Source: an uncultured Oscillospiraceae bacterium (GTDB lineage Bacteria > Bacillota > Clostridia > Oscillospirales > Oscillospiraceae). From it: DNA of 64,000 nt. The notes under the pieces were generated by a model that worked only from the letters and a program-made list of their open reading frames with translations, was not told the origin of the DNA and made no database searches. Positions 61,031 through 64,000 of the stretch are shown here, piece by piece. Each line of letters starts with the position of its first letter. Position 1 is the first letter of the stretch. Location: assembly GCA_934589525.1 (NCBI GenBank), contig CAKTOB010000008.1:1-64000 (forward strand). Reading direction: 5' to 3'. The translations under genes and the position numbers were made by a program.

Positions 61031-61082
61031 TATACCCCTATGGGTATACCTGCATTATACATATAGGGGTATATGTTGTCAA
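61031..61082 (-). promoter_or_regulatory. Metal-ATPase promoter with two palindromic operators
   Basis: Minus strand TTGACA (61077-61082), 17 bp, TATAAT (61054-61059), full consensus. Operator 1, ACATATAGGGGTATATGT (61059-61076), fills the spacer. Operator 2, TATACCCCTATGGGTATA (61031-61048), lies at the start site. G/C-tract palindromes flanked by AT are typical of CsoR/CstR-family sites. No such repressor gene is in the window. Confidence 0.75.
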
Positions 61083-61245
61083 GAGAAAAAAGAGGAAAAA
61101 ACTACCGGAAGGCGAGTGCCCGTAACACAGTAATACTATGAATTGTTTATTCCGGCATCTGTCTTGCAGAGTTGGTAAAACGAAAATGGGCGATGCCTGG
61201 TCATTTCGACTGGTATCACTTATTTTTTTCCCGCATTAGAAAGAA

Positions 61246-61274
61246 TGGACATACTCGGACTTTTCGGTTACAAT
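61246..61274 (+). promoter_or_regulatory. Promoter of the HTH-TPR regulator gene
   Basis: TGGACA (61246-61251), 17 bp, TACAAT (61269-61274), leaving a leader of about 140 nt. The remainder of the 61083-61418 interval shows no gene I can support. Confidence 0.55.
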
Positions 61275-61418
61275 AGATACGAAGTACGACAAATCTCCAC
61301 CTAGAAAATTTTCGGCAGAAGTTCGAAATGGAGATGAAATGGAGCTTCCAGCGGCTGTTTCTGATGGATATGGTACCATTTTATGGAAAGCTCATGAATA
61401 CGGAGAGGTGTTTCTATT

Positions 61419-62363
61419 GTGAAAGAAATATTTTTGGGGGAAGTGATTCGCCAGCGGCGATTGGAGCTGGGACTTACACAGGAGGAACTGTGCGAGGGTA
61501 TTTGCGAGCCTATGACAATATCCAGATTTGAGAATGGACGGCAAACCCCATCCCGCAACCGCATCAAGGCACTGTTGCAGCGGTTGGGATTGCCTGATGA
61601 CCGGTTTTATGGACTGCTGAGCTCAAAAGAACTGGAAATAAGCGATCTGGAAAAAGAGATCGTCAGCTGTCATGTGCGCTTTGAACGCGCAGCCGAAGGC
61701 GAAAAAGCGAAAATCCGCCAGGAGACCTTGGAAGCGCATAGTCGGCTGGAAGCGGTGATGGACAAGGATGATACCCTATCGAAACAGTTGATCCTTCGCT
61801 CTAAAGTTCTGCTGGGCACGGAGTTCGGCCCGTATGGTTTGGAGGAAGGTCTATCCATGCTGCTGGAGGCCATCCGCATGACGTCCCCTAAGTTTGACTT
61901 GGATCAAATCGGGCAGGGACTGTATACGGAAAACGAGATCAAGCTGATCAACAATATTGCAACCTGTTACCTTCGGGCAGGCAGGCACTATGATGCCATC
62001 GATGTTTTGAAGCAGCTGCTTCGATATCTGCAAACGCACCTGCAAAAGATCCCGCCGAACCGTGCCCATATTCCTATGGTCGCCTACAATTATGCCAGAG
62101 AATTGGAGATTGTAAAGCGGTTTGATGAGGCCATTGAGATGGCGGAATACGGAAGAAAAATCTGTGTGGATTATGGACACTATCAATGCTTACCTGACAT
62201 CATTGCAATCTTAGCAGAGTGCCATTATCATCAAGGCGACCGAGAAGAAAGTGCAGAGTTATATCAGCAATCATTTTATCTTTACAAAGTGCTCGATGAT
62301 CGTGATAATAGAGCGATCATCCAAGCAGAAGCAAAAGATTTCTTAGGATTGATATTAGCGTAG
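61419..62363 (+). CDS. HTH-TPR regulator (RRNPP/PlcR-Rgg-like peptide receptor)
   Basis: 314 residues from a GTG start (GGAGAGG about 10 nt upstream). XRE HTH at about 5-58 (IRQRRLELGLTQEELCEGICEPMTISRFENG), then a long helical region with TPR-like pairs (INNIATCYLRAGRHYDAIDVLKQLL; MVAYNYARELEIVKRFDEAIEMAEYG; IIAILAECHYHQGDREESAELYQQSFYLYK). This is the architecture of RRNPP receptors, which bind a short imported peptide in the TPR groove. A small secreted peptide and an ABC transporter gene lie next to it, supporting a signalling unit. Confidence 0.85.
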   Translation: MKEIFLGEVIRQRRLELGLTQEELCEGICEPMTISRFENGRQTPSRNRIKALLQRLGLPDDRFYGLLSSKELEISDLEKEIVSCHVRFERAAEGEKAKIRQETLEAHSRLEAVMDKDDTLSKQLILRSKVLLGTEFGPYGLEEGLSMLLEAIRMTSPKFDLDQIGQGLYTENEIKLINNIATCYLRAGRHYDAIDVLKQLLRYLQTHLQKIPPNRAHIPMVAYNYARELEIVKRFDEAIEMAEYGRKICVDYGHYQCLPDIIAILAECHYHQGDREESAELYQQSFYLYKVLDDRDNRAIIQAEAKDFLGLILA

Positions 62364-62381
62364 CTTATAGATACAAAAAGG

Positions 62382-62405
62382 GCGCACCGAGTATGATCGG
62401 TGCGC
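62382..62405 (-). terminator. Terminator of the small secreted-peptide gene
   Basis: GCGCACCGA / TCGGTGCGC stem (62382-62390, 62397-62405). The T-run follows only on the minus strand. Confidence 0.8.
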
Positions 62406-62419
62406 TAAAATAATCACTG

Positions 62420-62665
62420 TCAAAACTCATCGCCTTTACCGTTAGGCTCGATGCTGCTGCTGTTAGGTAAACCTGTACCATCCATGCCTTCACAGTTTGA
62501 CGTTTCTTCTTGAGATCCAAGTGGCTCGGTCTGCATTGTGGAAGAGTCTGTGATAACAGGATCAGCAGATTCTATTTCCATTGCATCTACAACCTGAAAG
62601 AAGGCGGAAACAGACAGTACAGCGCAGAGAGTGAACGAGAGAATGCAATTGATTAGCTTTTTCAT
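62420..62665 (-). CDS. Small secreted peptide precursor
   Basis: 81 residues. A clear signal peptide at 1-28 (MKKLINCILSFTLCAVLSVSA..., likely cleavage after VVDA) and a 53-residue acidic, Ser/Asn/Glu-rich mature part ending SIEPNGKGDEF; one Cys in ETSNCEG. AAAGGAAA lies upstream of the ATG. Convergent with the HTH-TPR gene and next to an ABC exporter. By analogy with PapR or Phr precursors, a C-terminal fragment may be the ligand of the TPR regulator (inference; it is longer than typical). Confidence 0.65.
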   Translation of the reverse strand: MKKLINCILSFTLCAVLSVSAFFQVVDAMEIESADPVITDSSTMQTEPLGSQEETSNCEGMDGTGLPNSSSIEPNGKGDEF

Positions 62666-62732
62666 TTTAATTAATTTCCTTTCATGTGAATTTGATTACG
62701 TGAAAAGAATAATCCTAAAAAGAGCGAGAAGC

Positions 62733-62774
62733 CATATCGTTTCAGGTTCGTTTTTTCTAACATAAAACGATATG
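62733..62774. promoter_or_regulatory. Inverted repeat between the peptide and ABC genes, candidate operator
   Basis: Perfect 10-bp arms CATATCGTTT (62733-62742) and AAACGATATG (62765-62774), 22 nt apart, in the divergent intergenic region. A natural candidate site for the HTH-TPR regulator. Confidence 0.5.
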
Positions 62775-62833
62775 TTAAAAAGTTGAGACCTGCGATATAC
62801 TGTCATGCTAATGAGTGAAGGAGGTTGGAAAGA

Positions 62834-64000
62834 ATGTCATACTATCTGAAAAAATTTTGGAAAATCAACACACTTGCCTGCGCATTCCAAGTAACTACTT
62901 ACGGAATACAGGTGCTTCTGAATTTGGTTCAGATGCAACTATTCAAGCAGATTATAAATAAGGATTTTCGGAAATTTTTGTTCTGGCTTGTTGTGACATT
63001 GGCTGGCTGGGCCGGATATTTTCTATCCAGAAGCATTCAGATATATTGTCAAGGGCGAGCAATCAAAAAGATGGACAATCGTCTCCGATTAGATATGGCC
63101 GCAACGCTCCTGCAAAAGTCGCATGAGGATTTCCATGCCATAGACAGGGGAGAGTACCTCTCCTGGTTTACAAATGATGTGCGGCAAATCGAAGTTTTGG
63201 CTTGGGAGCCTTTTTATGGAATGGTTGGACTGGCTGCACAGGTACTTTGGAGCATTGCGGCATTGGCCTCCCTGCATTGGTCCTTGCTTCTGGCTTCTTT
63301 GGTTACAACCGTTATTATGATTACTGCGCCAAAGCTCTTTGAAAAAAGGATGGAACGGATGGGAAAGGAAAACGCTGCGGCTCAGGCTGACGGTGTCAGC
63401 AAATTTAAGGATCTGCTTGGAGGTTATGAGATTCTGCGCGCCTTTGGGCATACCGAGAGGTTTATGGAAAAATGTGAAACCATCAGCGAGCAGATTGAAC
63501 AGCCTTCCTTTAGACAAAAATATATGAGCGGTATGATCGGCGGTGGTATGGGTTTCTTGGTGATCTTTTGTCAGGTCCTGACGAATATCTTAATTGGATT
63601 CTTATCGATTAATGGAATAATAATTCAATCTGCACTCTTTGGAGGAGGAAGTTTGTGCGGTGCTGTGAGCAATGGCCTGAACGATATGGCAAACCTGAGA
63701 CTGTCATTTGCGGCAAGCAACGCCTATTTCCAAAAAATCAGAAATCACGCGGAGGATGTACCGCAACAGAGAAATCCCAGCCATGCGGCAGACTGTACGA
63801 CAGTCGAAATCGAAAACGTTTCCTTTGCATATGGCAATAAGCCGGTTCTGAAAAATCAGTCTTTCCTGTTTAAAAATGGTGGGAAATATGCCCTTATCGG
63901 GCCATCTGGTTGTGGCAAATCCACGGTTTTGAAGCTGATTCTGGGTTGGCTGCCGGACTACCAGGGCAGTATCCGCTTTGACGGTAAGGATTCACGTGAC
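62834..64000 (+). CDS. ABC transporter, fused permease-ATPase, 3'-truncated by the window edge
   Basis: 389 codons visible. About six transmembrane segments in residues 1-290 (FQVTTYGIQVLLNLV, FLFWLVVTLAGWAGYFLS, MVGLAAQVLWSIAALASL and others). The nucleotide-binding domain then starts at about 318 (VEIENVSFAYGNKPVLKN), with Walker A GPSGCGKST at about 356. The signature and Walker B lie outside. MsbA-like exporter class used for peptides, lipids or drugs. AAGGAGG lies 9 nt before ATG 62834. Its neighbour the small secreted peptide is a possible substrate. Confidence 0.9.
   Translation, partial: MSYYLKKFWKINTLACAFQVTTYGIQVLLNLVQMQLFKQIINKDFRKFLFWLVVTLAGWAGYFLSRSIQIYCQGRAIKKMDNRLRLDMAATLLQKSHEDFHAIDRGEYLSWFTNDVRQIEVLAWEPFYGMVGLAAQVLWSIAALASLHWSLLLASLVTTVIMITAPKLFEKRMERMGKENAAAQADGVSKFKDLLGGYEILRAFGHTERFMEKCETISEQIEQPSFRQKYMSGMIGGGMGFLVIFCQVLTNILIGFLSINGIIIQSALFGGGSLCGAVSNGLNDMANLRLSFAASNAYFQKIRNHAEDVPQQRNPSHAADCTTVEIENVSFAYGNKPVLKNQSFLFKNGGKYALIGPSGCGKSTVLKLILGWLPDYQGSIRFDGKDSRD

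Noticed and set aside
62382..62405. Terminator for the HTH-TPR gene on the plus strand
   Set aside because: No T-run on the right side; the T-run is on the minus strand, so it is assigned to the peptide gene.

Overview
The window looks like a chromosome segment of a GC-rich anaerobic Clostridia, most likely an Oscillospiraceae-type gut bacterium. This is inferred from gene content and style: anaerobic cobaltochelatase CbiK, DUF624 proteins, an ANTAR antiterminator beside glnA, many XRE regulators with membrane tails, strong AGGAGG ribosome sites, TTGACA/TATAAT promoters, and dispersed intergenic repeats. No rRNA or other firm species marker is present. Most genes are GC-rich; 24.4-34.5 kb is visibly AT-rich and reads as a horizontally acquired island.

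Layout. 0-4.7 kb: end of cbiK, then a four-gene lipoprotein/ABC operon for an iron, heme or corrin compound. 4.7-9 kb: a purine-type phosphoribosyltransferase, a phosphohexomutase, a DUF624 membrane protein, a hemolysin III-like protein and a CBS-domain protein. 9-13 kb: repeat-rich intergenic DNA on both sides of a 910-residue secreted protein with 14 GAGIGGG repeats. 13-19 kb: minus-strand operons (HExxH lipoprotein, a 58-residue acidic Cys protein, YfcE-like phosphodiesterase; XRE regulator, 5-formyl-THF cyclo-ligase, membrane protein, DUF1643; ApbE). 19-23.3 kb: BadF-type kinase, NSS symporter with a divergent LysR regulator, small lipoprotein.

23.3-34.5 kb: tRNA-Val(GAC) with a second copy of its 3' end 171 bp downstream, three consecutive perfect hairpins, a serine recombinase, then the island: HTH protein, two-TM protein, unknown protein, dynamin-like GTPase, HerA-like ATPase and two HExxH zincins. 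The tight spacing suggests one multi-component conflict or defence system with metallopeptidase effectors; this is the best candidate here for an undescribed system. 34.6-42.8 kb: a patchwork of small accessory genes (HD hydrolase, DUF697-like, DUF1810, BspA-type LRR, membrane proteins) interleaved with three copies of a PHP/CpsB-type phosphatase gene, two of them broken.

42.8-64 kb: SDR protein, second DUF624 protein, UvrA-like ATPase, a shrunken YoaP-like gene, XRE/membrane regulator, then purF-carA-carB, asnB, glnA and an ANTAR-domain protein. The purF, asnB and glnA leaders share one architecture: a 5' hairpin with a hexaloop having A at position 1 and G at position 4, a second hairpin, and a competing terminator. 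This predicts one ANTAR-controlled glutamine regulon. The window ends with a P1B-type metal ATPase whose promoter carries palindromic operators, and an HTH-TPR (RRNPP-like) regulator, a small secreted peptide and a truncated ABC exporter that may form a peptide-signalling unit.
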